Shown here: positions 26,424 to 34,998 of the stretch, piece by piece
How positions within the stretch are numbered: position 1 is the first letter of the stretch
Layout: every line of letters starts with the position of its first letter
The notes under the pieces: generated by a model
Databases searched by the model: none
What the model saw: only the letters and a program-made list of their open reading frames with translations
What the model was told of the DNA's origin: nothing
Program-made: the position numbers and the translations under genes
NCBI GenBank assembly: GCA_020636025.1
Contig: JACJYQ010000004.1
Coordinates: 533,115-597,114, forward strand
Length of the DNA stretch: 64,000 bases
Direction: 5' to 3'
DNA from: Lewinellaceae bacterium
GTDB lineage: Bacteria; Bacteroidota; Bacteroidia; Chitinophagales; Saprospiraceae

Positions 26424-28139
26424 ATGATAATTAACCAGCGTACCCTCGCGCTACGCGCTCAATGCGAGGATATTGTAAAAGACCTGCAACAGCTTAGTCA
26501 GGAAATCGGTCATAAAGAGTTGGCCGCTACGGTTGGTGAGTTGCGCAATCGCATGACGGAGCCCTTCATGTTTGTGATCGTGGGTGAAGTAAAAGCGGGA
26601 AAGAGCAGTTTTGTGAATGCTTTATTGGATGCGGGTAAGGAAATCTGTGCAGTTGCCCCACAACCCATGACGGATACCATTCAGCAGATATTGTATGGCG
26701 AAAATGAGGAGACTATCACGGTGAATCCCTACCTAAAAAAGATATTTCTGCCGGTTGATATTCTGAAGGAGATTGCCATTGTAGATACACCTGGGACTAA
26801 CAGCATTGTGGAGCGGCATCAGGAAATTACGGAGAATTTTATTCCTGCCAGCGACCTGGTCATTTTCGTATTTGAGGCAAAAAACCCGTACCGACAGTCG
26901 GCCTGGGACTTCTTTGATTTTATTAATAAGGAATGGCACAAGAAGATCATTTTCGTGTTGCAGCAAAAGGACCTAATGAATGAGGAAGACTTGTCGGTAA
27001 ATACAAAAGGATTGTATGATTATGCCGTTAAGAAAGGATTGGCTGAACCGGTTATTTTTTCTGTCAGCGCCAAAGATGAAATTGAAGGCAGATTTGACCG
27101 AAGTAATTTCTCTGCCATTCGCGACCATATCAGGACGCATGTTACCGGAGGTCGGGGCGCTTCTCTCAAATTGAAAAACAACGTAGACACCACCCGGCAA
27201 ATCCTCGAGCGAGTAAAAACGGATTTGGATACCAGGCAGAAACAGTTTGAACTGGATACCGAATTTCGAAACGACATCCACCAAACCCTTGATAATCAGG
27301 AGAAAAAGTCGAATCACCACGTTAGTCTGCTCATTGAAAACCTCTTGAACGGGTATGACCGCATCACCAAACAAACCGGTCGTGAGCTCTCCGATGGACT
27401 TTCTTTTCCCGCCATGCTGAAGCGTTCTTTTATGGGCATATTCAGCAAACAGGCCAGCGTAGGCGAATGGCTAGATGGGCTGGCCAAGAAGCTGGAAACG
27501 CAACTCAATGCAGAGCTAAGAAACAAGCTGAATGACGGCGTGGTTGATCTGGCCGACAGCGTGCAGCAGATGGCCAAAATGATCGACCTTAAGATCAAAA
27601 GCAGTAACTCGGTGGTGAAGGGCGACGCGTATATCTTCGAGACCATTTCAGAAAAACGCGCCATCACCCTGAAGGAATTGCAGGAAGCATTTTCGCGCTT
27701 CATGTCCCGTTCCGAGAATTTTGCCGATGCCCGTCTTTTCCCGGAGAATGCCAATGTTTCACCCAATATCGCAGCTGGTAGCGGGGCGGCTCTTGTCGGT
27801 ATGATCCTAGCGGCGGCCACCAATGTAGCCGTGCTTGATATTACCGGAGGCGTATTAACCGGTATAGGCATTTTGTTTGCCGGCATCACTGCCGGTGTGC
27901 AGAAACGCAAAATTGTGAAGGGCTACCAGGATGAGATCGCTGCCGGCAAAACACAGATGCAGGAGGTGCTTGAATCCAAACTTCGCGGCTATGTGCGTAC
28001 CATAAAAGGTCGCATCAATGAGAACTTCGATGAACTGGATGCGCTGCTGGAGAACGAGAAATCCCAAATAAGTGATTTCAAGGAACGCTGGGAGAAAATC
28101 ACGACCCGTTTAAATGAACTGGACAAGTCATTGGACTGA
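26424..28139 (+). CDS. Bacterial dynamin-like GTPase
   Basis: 571 residues. GTPase domain with P-loop GEVKAGKSS (54-62), G2 Thr in PMTDT, G3 DTPGTN (121-126) and a G4 region QQKDL (180-184), where QKD replaces NKxD. A helical stalk-like region follows, then a hydrophobic double segment (about 448-492, AALVGMILAAATNVAV ... GVLTGIGILFAGITAGV) that fits the membrane-inserting paddle of bacterial dynamins, and a C-terminal coiled coil. It probably binds and remodels membrane. Only one dynamin is present, unlike the paired BDLPs of some bacteria. The phosphatidylserine decarboxylase gene lies 48 bases downstream. Confidence 0.9.
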   Translation: MIINQRTLALRAQCEDIVKDLQQLSQEIGHKELAATVGELRNRMTEPFMFVIVGEVKAGKSSFVNALLDAGKEICAVAPQPMTDTIQQILYGENEETITVNPYLKKIFLPVDILKEIAIVDTPGTNSIVERHQEITENFIPASDLVIFVFEAKNPYRQSAWDFFDFINKEWHKKIIFVLQQKDLMNEEDLSVNTKGLYDYAVKKGLAEPVIFSVSAKDEIEGRFDRSNFSAIRDHIRTHVTGGRGASLKLKNNVDTTRQILERVKTDLDTRQKQFELDTEFRNDIHQTLDNQEKKSNHHVSLLIENLLNGYDRITKQTGRELSDGLSFPAMLKRSFMGIFSKQASVGEWLDGLAKKLETQLNAELRNKLNDGVVDLADSVQQMAKMIDLKIKSSNSVVKGDAYIFETISEKRAITLKELQEAFSRFMSRSENFADARLFPENANVSPNIAAGSGAALVGMILAAATNVAVLDITGGVLTGIGILFAGITAGVQKRKIVKGYQDEIAAGKTQMQEVLESKLRGYVRTIKGRINENFDELDALLENEKSQISDFKERWEKITTRLNELDKSLD

Positions 28140-28187
28140 GCACTTACAAACTTCGTACATTCACCGCCGAATCAATTTTAAGAAGAA

Positions 28188-28850
28188 ATGCCTTTTCGCA
28201 TACACAAAGAAGGTTACCTCATCCTCGCTTTTTCAGCCCTGGTTTTAGCACTTTTGGATTTTATCATATTCCAATACATTCACATAGCCTTCTGGCCTGT
28301 TCTGGTTCTTTCTGTAGTTTTTTACGGACTGATACTACAGTTTTTCAGAAATCCAGTCAGGACAATTCCCTCCGCTGATGATACAGTAGTGTATGCGCCT
28401 GCCGATGGTCGGGTCTGCGTCATAGAAGAAGCCGATGAAGACGAGTACTTCCATCAAAAGCGCTTGCAGATTTCTATTTTCATGTCGCCGCTGAATGTAC
28501 ACGTAAATCGAAATCCAGTGACTGGATTGGTGAGGTACTTTCGCTATCATCCTGGCAAATACCTGGTGGCCTGGCACCCAAAAAGCAGCACCGAAAATGA
28601 GCGAACCACTGTGGTATACCAATTGCCCGGTAAAACCGAGATACTGATGCGGCAAATTGCCGGAGCTGTGGCGCGACGCATAAAATGGTACGTAAAAGAA
28701 GGAGATGAAGTATCGCAAGGACAGGATATGGGATTTATTAAATTCGGTTCACGTGTAGACCTTTTCCTGCCAATTGGCTCCAAGGTAGAAGTGACTATGG
28801 ATCAACAAGTTAAAGGCAATAAGACGGTCATTGCACGCCTGCCAGCTTAA
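28188..28850 (+). CDS. psd: Phosphatidylserine decarboxylase family protein
   Basis: 220-residue proenzyme of the short (archaetidylserine decarboxylase-like) PSD class that makes phosphatidylethanolamine. Two N-terminal membrane helices (about 8-28 and 32-51), then FRNPVRTIP, YAPADGRVCVIEE, and SIFMSPLNVHVNRNPVTG. The self-cleavage site that yields the pyruvoyl group is G187-S188 in FIKFGSRVDLF. Inner-membrane bound. It follows the dynamin gene closely, a suggestive link between lipid synthesis and membrane remodelling. The phosphatidylserine synthase is not in the window. Confidence 0.92.
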   Translation: MPFRIHKEGYLILAFSALVLALLDFIIFQYIHIAFWPVLVLSVVFYGLILQFFRNPVRTIPSADDTVVYAPADGRVCVIEEADEDEYFHQKRLQISIFMSPLNVHVNRNPVTGLVRYFRYHPGKYLVAWHPKSSTENERTTVVYQLPGKTEILMRQIAGAVARRIKWYVKEGDEVSQGQDMGFIKFGSRVDLFLPIGSKVEVTMDQQVKGNKTVIARLPA

Positions 28851-28944
28851 GCTTTAACGGAACTTTAAGGACTCTGTCACGAGACTTTTATTCAATCCTG
28901 ACGTTTTATCCATGTCTCTATAAAACAAAGAGATCCGTACGAAC

Positions 28945-29439
28945 ATGAAAATTCAATTTTTGATCAAATCGCTCCCTATTGCCCTAGTTGCGCTCCTGAC
29001 TGTTTCAGCCCTCCATGCTCAAAAACCAAACAAAACCACCAAACCAGCAGATCAGGCAACCATGGAAGCCCAGGAAGCTCAGGCCGATGCTGAAATGGAG
29101 AAATCCCTGAAACTCAATCCAAGCCAGAAAGCCGCTTTCAAAAAAGCCAATGACGACTACAAAGCCAAGTCGAAACAATTAAAAGGGGAAAAGAAAGAAG
29201 AAATGGCGCGCATGCGTGCAGAAAGAGACAAAGCCCGCAGAGCTGTGCTAACTCCTGAACAGGCAAAACATTATGATGAAATACAAGCTAAAAGAGCGGC
29301 ACATCATGCAGAGAGAAGAGCTCACAAGGCGGAGAGAAAAGCCGGCCAGAAAGAAATGAAACACCAGAAGAAAGTGGAGAAAAAGGCTGACAAAGCCGAG
29401 CGCAGAGCCATGGAAGCGACAGACGGTGGTGATCAGTAA
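28945..29439 (+). CDS. Exported Lys/Glu/Ala-rich helical protein
   Basis: 164 residues: signal peptide (about 1-25, VSALHAQ), then an almost entirely helical, highly charged chain with many KAERRA/HKAERKA-type repeats. SLKLNPSQKAAFKKAND and LTPEQAKHYDEIQAKRA have the LTPxQ spacing seen in Spy/CpxP-like periplasmic proteins, so a periplasmic chaperone-like or envelope role is possible, but the match is weak. Strong terminator follows. Confidence 0.7.
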   Translation: MKIQFLIKSLPIALVALLTVSALHAQKPNKTTKPADQATMEAQEAQADAEMEKSLKLNPSQKAAFKKANDDYKAKSKQLKGEKKEEMARMRAERDKARRAVLTPEQAKHYDEIQAKRAAHHAERRAHKAERKAGQKEMKHQKKVEKKADKAERRAMEATDGGDQ

Positions 29440-29464
29440 GATATACAGTTGAATAATTGAGTAA

Positions 29465-29502
29465 AGAAGCCTTGATTCCCTTGGAGTCAAGGCTTCTTTT
29501 TT
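29465..29502 (+). terminator. Intrinsic terminator
   Basis: Perfect 11-bp stem AGAAGCCTTGA (29465-29475) with TCAAGGCTTCT (29487-29497), followed by a T-run to 29502. It ends the transcript of the 28945 gene. Confidence 0.88.
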
Positions 29503-29503
29503 C

Positions 29504-29547
29504 GCGCAGATTTTACACAGATTTGGTTGCACAGATTCTACACAGAA
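29504..29547. repeat. Dispersed CGCAGATTTTACACAGATT-type repeat
   Basis: Two degenerate tandem copies of the unit seen also near 5.6 and 26.2 kb, placed between the terminator above and the 3' end of a minus-strand T9SS gene. Confidence 0.6.
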
Positions 29548-29565
29548 ATTCACTAGGCATATTGA

Positions 29566-31755
29566 TTATTTCACGATCAGCATAGATTTTACGAGACTGC
29601 CAAATTTTGAGGTAACCTTGTAGGTGTATAGCCCCGGGCTTTGATTCTCATTTGTATTCGCAATTAAAAAGCGGTTGTCTCCTCTTTCAAATGACCCTTC
29701 CTGCTCAAGCACTAGTCTTCCCGTTTGGTCAAATACAGTTAAGGTGGCAACCGAAGCCTCCGGCAGGTAAAATCCAATTGCTGTACTATTCACAAAGGGA
29801 TTTGGATTGTTCTGATACAACTCAAAGCTTCGTTCAGAAACATTGGTTCCATTAAATCGCAGGGCAATATCCAATGGCTCACCCGCTTCGTTATAGGCAA
29901 CTGCCTTGGTTATTCGACTTGAGATGGTAAGCATGTCGCTCAAATTGCCGGATTTTAAGGCGCGGAACTTTATCGTGAATGTTTCTGCTCCGTCTAAGGA
30001 TAGGGTCAAGGCACCTGGGAAGACTGCGAAATTATCGTATTGGACATCTTCATATCCATGAAAATCCAACACTTCCAAACCTTCTATATTCATAGTCAAT
30101 TGATAAGCCAACACACTGGATGATGTTGAAAATGGCACTTCGAATTCTTCATCATACTTCACATTTAAGTCATTCAAATCCAAATACATTCGCTCCGTTG
30201 CGCGATCTTCTAAATCAATCACTTCACCCGATCCGATAGAACCATTCACATCGCCGACTTTTATTGCAAGAAAATCAACATCACCAAGAATATCGTCGGG
30301 AAGATTGACAGATACGGATTCAGGGATTGTATCAGCAAAGGGATTCATTGGATTTGTAAACACCCGAACATAGGGCATAAATCGCCAGGCATTATTATTT
30401 GGAAGATGCTGATAAATGCCCAGGATCAACCTTCTCAATTCAATTATATCCAGGGTGGTTATGGAATTCGACCGGTTGGCATCAGCAGCCAGCATTTTAT
30501 AGGGACTTCCGAGAGGTTCTTCGCCTTTTATGTGCTTAGAAATCAATACCAGATCGTAGGTGGTCACGCCTTCATAAGGATTTAAATTTTCAGATGGCGT
30601 AATGGTAATGCTTGAATTATCAGGAATGCTATTTGTGATGGAATAATACCCTCCCCCATCTGTTACATCAACATAAGTAAAAGGCGGAGTGAAAAGAGAT
30701 GTTCCTGTGACCTCTACTAAAACACCATCAAGCCCATCGCTGGTTTCTGTTTTTATCTGTCCTGATAATGAAGCCGTCTGCCCCCATCCGCAAACCTCTA
30801 AATAATCCTGAATAATGACATTGGCTTCACAGAAGCTGGCATTTCCCGCCAGATCAATTGCCCATAATTCGACAATTTGAGGACCTAATTCATCGCAATA
30901 AAATGTAACCGAATATTGTGGATTCCCTTGAGCATCCACAGGAAAACCTGTACCCTCTCCTTGTTTTCGAATGCCGTATTGAATATTCTGCTTTAAGGTG
31001 CAATTATCGCTGACGTCGGCATAAAACTCATTGTGCCACAATTGAATCGACCCCGTAAAAAGAACGCTAAAGGTTTGATTATCAACGCACGATACAACAG
31101 GTGGCAAGCAGTCCTTTATGATCACCGTATATTCACATATAGACTCCTGGCCGGAATCATCGGTTATAGTCCATCGAATTTTGTGTTGTCCATGAGGCAA
31201 TTGCGGAATGACGTATGTGTCCGGATCTGCCATAGTATTGAATCGTATACTGGCCTGTTTCTTGAAACCTTTTACTTCCTCAACTATTGCAAAGCCCCAT
31301 TTCTGGTCTATTGAAACGGCACGACCATCAAATTGACGCGATTGTCCAGCGCTTATTACATTTCCATACATAATGTTGTTCCAACCCAAACCACCCGGCT
31401 GGTTGCCCAACTGAGTGCTGTTAACCACCGTTTCTTTTACACCATCTCCATCCAGATCCAGAAACAGTTCAAAGGCTATTTTCAAAGAATCACCCGAGAT
31501 AGCATCGTCAACTATGATAGAAAGATCAACCTTTCCTTCGCAGAGATCATGACTTTGATTCCCGTTATCCCACCAATAAGGCTCATTCCATAGCTGCGGA
31601 TCATTCTCTGAATAATCACAGGCAACTTGCGGATTCTCAGGGCAGTTAACACCTGGCCCGTTTCCACCTAAGAAAATGGGCAAATTAACAGAGAATACCG
31701 AGGTAACACTGCAAACAAATAGCAGTATCATGTATAAAATCGCGGATTTAGTCAT
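29566..31755 (-). CDS. T9SS-secreted protein with dockerin-like module, paralogue 1
   Basis: 729 residues. Signal peptide (1-22), an N-terminal region with Ca-binding-like DLDGDGVKE, HYR-like domains with Cys pairs (about 190-320; CEYTVIIKDCLPPVVSC), a carboxypeptidase-like Ig module (330-390), a dockerin-like pair of helices with calcium loops (397-448; GVTTYDLVLISKHI ... AADANRSNSITTLDIIELR), a cohesin-like beta region and a type A sorting domain (about 652-729; YQNNPNPFVNST, ending KSMLIVK). Secreted through T9SS to the cell surface or medium. Paired 21 bases after a same-length paralogue. Confidence 0.88.
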   Translation of the reverse strand: MTKSAILYMILLFVCSVTSVFSVNLPIFLGGNGPGVNCPENPQVACDYSENDPQLWNEPYWWDNGNQSHDLCEGKVDLSIIVDDAISGDSLKIAFELFLDLDGDGVKETVVNSTQLGNQPGGLGWNNIMYGNVISAGQSRQFDGRAVSIDQKWGFAIVEEVKGFKKQASIRFNTMADPDTYVIPQLPHGQHKIRWTITDDSGQESICEYTVIIKDCLPPVVSCVDNQTFSVLFTGSIQLWHNEFYADVSDNCTLKQNIQYGIRKQGEGTGFPVDAQGNPQYSVTFYCDELGPQIVELWAIDLAGNASFCEANVIIQDYLEVCGWGQTASLSGQIKTETSDGLDGVLVEVTGTSLFTPPFTYVDVTDGGGYYSITNSIPDNSSITITPSENLNPYEGVTTYDLVLISKHIKGEEPLGSPYKMLAADANRSNSITTLDIIELRRLILGIYQHLPNNNAWRFMPYVRVFTNPMNPFADTIPESVSVNLPDDILGDVDFLAIKVGDVNGSIGSGEVIDLEDRATERMYLDLNDLNVKYDEEFEVPFSTSSSVLAYQLTMNIEGLEVLDFHGYEDVQYDNFAVFPGALTLSLDGAETFTIKFRALKSGNLSDMLTISSRITKAVAYNEAGEPLDIALRFNGTNVSERSFELYQNNPNPFVNSTAIGFYLPEASVATLTVFDQTGRLVLEQEGSFERGDNRFLIANTNENQSPGLYTYKVTSKFGSLVKSMLIVK

Positions 31756-31776
31756 GGTTAACGAAGTTTGAAGAAT

Positions 31777-33966
31777 TTAATCATTAGACTGCATCATCAT
31801 ACGTGCCGAACTACCAAATTCAGTAGTAATGCGGTAACAATACAATCCACTTGTTTCAGGGAAATTCGAACTATCCAGGTAAAAAGCATGATCACCACCA
31901 TCGAAGTGTTGCTTTTGTTCATATACAAGCCGACCAGTTTGGTCAAAGACGCTTAATGTAGTACTCGAAGCCTCCGGCAGGTAAAATCCGATTTCTGTGC
32001 TGTTTGCAAAGGGATTTGGATTATTCTGATACAACTCAAATCCTCGCTCAGTAACATTGGTTCCATTGAATCGCAGGGCAATGTCCAATGGCTCGCCCGT
32101 TTCGTCATAGGCCACGGCTTTAGTTATCCGGCTGGAGATGGAAAGCATGTCGCTTAAATTGCCTGATTTTAAGGCACGGAATCTTATGGTAAAGGATGCG
32201 GCGCCATCTATTGAAAGAGTTAATGCATCTGAGAAGACTGCAAAATTCTGTGCATTTACATTTATTGAATTCTCAACTGATACAACTTGTAATCCATTGA
32301 TATTCAAGGTTGCCTGAAACGCCTGAACAGGATTTGAAGTATTGAATTTAACCTCAAGCATTTCACCTTCAACTATTTCGCGGTTATCAATATCCAGGTA
32401 AAAAGTGCCGATGCTGCGATCATCTGATGACATGAAGCTGTTGGCTACAGCAGAATAATTCACGTCACCAGTTTTGATGCCCCAGAAATCTAAATCCAAC
32501 ATATTAGAAACTGCCTCAGTTACTGATATGCTTTCCCGTAGGGTATCAGTAAATGGGTTCTGTGGATTTGAAAAGATCTGGTCTTTATCAATAAATCGCC
32601 AGGCTGTATTGTTATTAAATTCCTGATAAATGCCCAGAATTAGTTTTCTGGTTTCAACGATATCAAAGGTGGTTATGGAACCTGAATGATTTACATCTGC
32701 AGCAATCATTTTTAGCGGATCACCAAGCGGTTCGACACCAAGGATATGTTTGGAAACCAATACCAGATCATACGTAGTTACACCATTAAGAGGATTGTCG
32801 TTTTTGGAGGGGGTTATAGTAAAGTTGGCCCCAACAGGAACGATACTTAAGAAATCATACACGCCCATATTTGTAGAAATATCGGAAAATGAAAATGGCG
32901 GTGCAAAATTGACTGTACCAGTTAATGAAACCTTAGCTTCTTCAATTCCTACATCGAGCCATGTCATTAGATTTCCTGCGACACTCACACCCATTGAACA
33001 CTCACAATTACAAAATGTATCTCCAACAGATAGCTGTGCCTGACAATAATCCGCATTGTATGATCCGTCTAATGCCCACAATTCTATACAATGATCTCCT
33101 AACTCAGTACAATCATATATGATGTTTGTTTGTGGTGAGCCATTTATGTCCAAGGGGAACCCTGTTCCTTCACCACATTTTCGAATTGCAAATTTCAAAA
33201 AAGGATTGTAGGTGAAATTATCACTTACAGAATTCAGAAAGTCAGTAGCCCAAAGCTGGATAAACTGGAAGGGCATAATATTTACATGAAGTCCATTCAA
33301 ACACTCCACCATCGGCGCCTCACAATCATTTATCTGAATATCATAAGCACAAGTACTTTCGTTCCCCTGGCCATCTTTTACTATCCAAACAACTTTATGT
33401 TTCCCGTGAGGTAATTGCGGGTTAACAAAACTATTCTGTTCGGTAAAAGTGTTAAACTTCACAATTGCTGTCCTTTCTACACCAGAAACGGTTTCCTCCT
33501 TGGCAAAGCCATACTTTAATGCTGGCAACACAGCGCGTCGATCAAAATGCCGGGATTCTCCTGGCCCGTTCAGGTTATTGTATAAAACATTATCCCAACC
33601 CAATCCACCAGACTGTTCACCCAACTCAGTACTTTTCACCAGCGTTTCCTGAATACCATCGTTGTTCAGATCCAGATACAATTCATACTCTATGGTGAGG
33701 TTATCTCCAGAACTGAGATCCTTCGCTGTGATGCTAATGTCGACGGTGGTTTCGGGTAAATTCTTGATTTGATTAGTTACGTCCAACCAATAAATTTCAT
33801 TCCAAAAATTGGCGTCATTGGCTGTGGTATCACAAATGATCAGGGTGTCGGGTGGGCAAATGATTTCGGGAGTCTGATTGAACCCAACTCGTATGGTTTC
33901 AGCTCCATATAAAGAATAAGTCAGGCATAGACAAGCCAACATCGAGGAGATCCTAGATCTTTTCAT
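31777..33966 (-). CDS. T9SS-secreted protein with dockerin-like module, paralogue 2
   Basis: 729 residues with the same domain order as its downstream neighbour: signal peptide (about 1-21), DLNNDGIQE loop, Cys-containing HYR-like domains, Ig module, dockerin-like module (TTYDLVLVSKHILG ... AADVNHSGSITTFDIVETR), then the near-identical GNLSDMLSISSRITKAVAY region and type A sorting domain (YQNNPNPFANST). The N-terminal half is well diverged while the last ~200 residues are close to identical, unlike even divergence after duplication. Overlaps the upstream small exported gene by four bases. Confidence 0.88.
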   Translation of the reverse strand: MKRSRISSMLACLCLTYSLYGAETIRVGFNQTPEIICPPDTLIICDTTANDANFWNEIYWLDVTNQIKNLPETTVDISITAKDLSSGDNLTIEYELYLDLNNDGIQETLVKSTELGEQSGGLGWDNVLYNNLNGPGESRHFDRRAVLPALKYGFAKEETVSGVERTAIVKFNTFTEQNSFVNPQLPHGKHKVVWIVKDGQGNESTCAYDIQINDCEAPMVECLNGLHVNIMPFQFIQLWATDFLNSVSDNFTYNPFLKFAIRKCGEGTGFPLDINGSPQTNIIYDCTELGDHCIELWALDGSYNADYCQAQLSVGDTFCNCECSMGVSVAGNLMTWLDVGIEEAKVSLTGTVNFAPPFSFSDISTNMGVYDFLSIVPVGANFTITPSKNDNPLNGVTTYDLVLVSKHILGVEPLGDPLKMIAADVNHSGSITTFDIVETRKLILGIYQEFNNNTAWRFIDKDQIFSNPQNPFTDTLRESISVTEAVSNMLDLDFWGIKTGDVNYSAVANSFMSSDDRSIGTFYLDIDNREIVEGEMLEVKFNTSNPVQAFQATLNINGLQVVSVENSINVNAQNFAVFSDALTLSIDGAASFTIRFRALKSGNLSDMLSISSRITKAVAYDETGEPLDIALRFNGTNVTERGFELYQNNPNPFANSTEIGFYLPEASSTTLSVFDQTGRLVYEQKQHFDGGDHAFYLDSSNFPETSGLYCYRITTEFGSSARMMMQSND

Positions 33967-34424
33967 AAAAGAATGATATTTGCGTGATCCAAATAAATAA
34001 ACCCGCAGGTTTGAGGTCCATGATTAATTTCAAAGGTTCCGTCACCTCCGTTGCAACCAGCTATAATCTGTAGGATGGCTATAGGGTATTCAACACCCGT
34101 ATTCCAGTTTAAAATAAATGGAGATACAAATGCGAGACTGTAATAGGTATACAGGCTATCCGTCCCCTGATTTACAATTGCATAGCGATACAAAGGGTTG
34201 TTGAGAGCCGTTGGAGCAGTTAGAGTGACACCGTAACTGGTCAGAAATCTTACTGTGAATATCCCAGCTGTATAATTCCCGGAAACTATATTTTCCGTTG
34301 GCTTCAGGCGTACTTCCAGTTTGTCACTACCTGAAGGAATGTTGAAAATCCCAATGTCCAGTATTCCCTGAGCATAAAACGTGGCTGGGAGAACAAACAT
34401 GAGCAGAATTATTATATTTTTCAT
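33963..34424 (-). CDS. Small exported beta-rich protein, possible cohesin-like partner
   Basis: 153 residues from the Met at 34424 (MKNIIILLMFVLPATFYAQG), giving a clean signal peptide; a Met at 34445 is seven codons upstream. The mature ~133 residues look like an all-beta domain (LEVRLKPTENIVSGNY, AGIFTVRFLTSYGVTL, YYSLAFVSPFILNW, AILQIIAGCNGGDGTFEI) with two Cys near the C-terminus. It has no sorting domain, so it should stay periplasmic or be secreted otherwise. Four-base overlap with the dockerin-like T9SS gene implies a joint product. A cohesin-like fold is my inference from size and strand pattern only. Confidence 0.7.
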   Translation of the reverse strand: MKNIIILLMFVLPATFYAQGILDIGIFNIPSGSDKLEVRLKPTENIVSGNYTAGIFTVRFLTSYGVTLTAPTALNNPLYRYAIVNQGTDSLYTYYSLAFVSPFILNWNTGVEYPIAILQIIAGCNGGDGTFEINHGPQTCGFIYLDHANIILL

Positions 34425-34998
34425 TATGACGGCTTTTCGAAGCAACTTCTGGCAGGATATCCAGATTATAAAATCATTAGAGTGATCTTACACCCTTTTT
34501 TTATGAATCTCAATTAAATTACTTTGCAAATCATAAATAATAACACCCATATTTCAATATGCATTTGCACTCTTATATTCTTATGGGTCTAAACATTTAA
34601 AACAATAAAGAAAATTTCATGGCTGATTTTTTTTATGAGCAGATTTATTGACAATCACCCAAAATCAAGATACTGCCAGAGACTAAGCCCCAATGTTAAA
34701 ATGTAGATTCGGAGTTAAATACTGTATATCTGGTCAATACAGAAATTATTTGTTTAGGTCTTCCGTATTTTTATTCATCAAAATAATCAAATGAAAAATT
34801 CAACAATCTTTTCACCCACCTTGATTACTACAGAACAACTCCAATTGGCTCCAACTTTAGGAACCCTCAATTGAACTGTCTGATCTTCTAAATTTTTCCC
34901 TCCATAATATATTCACTATATGATGCATTGATGACAGTATACTTCAGGGAAGTAATAATCACTCCTGAATTATCCCTCACCGATAAAAACACTTCAAA
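34425..34998. other. 574-base AT-rich divergent intergenic region
   Basis: Separates the minus-strand T9SS group from the plus-strand pseudo-receiver regulator. It is clearly AT-richer than the surroundings, with a T-run region near 34491-34502 and 34625-34640. It must hold promoters for both sides; I find no perfect TAnnTTTG element, only a near match around 34518. A 27-codon frame at 34792-34875 is not convincing as a gene. Confidence 0.5.

Noticed and set aside
27314..27910. 198-codon open frame on the minus strand inside the dynamin gene
   Set aside because: It is antisense to well-conserved dynamin sequence, has a Ser/Arg-rich composition typical of shadow frames and no family marks.
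34792..34875. 27-codon frame in the AT-rich gap as a possible small peptide gene
   Set aside because: No promoter element, leader signature or Cys/Gly-Gly site; a frame of this length is expected by chance in such DNA.
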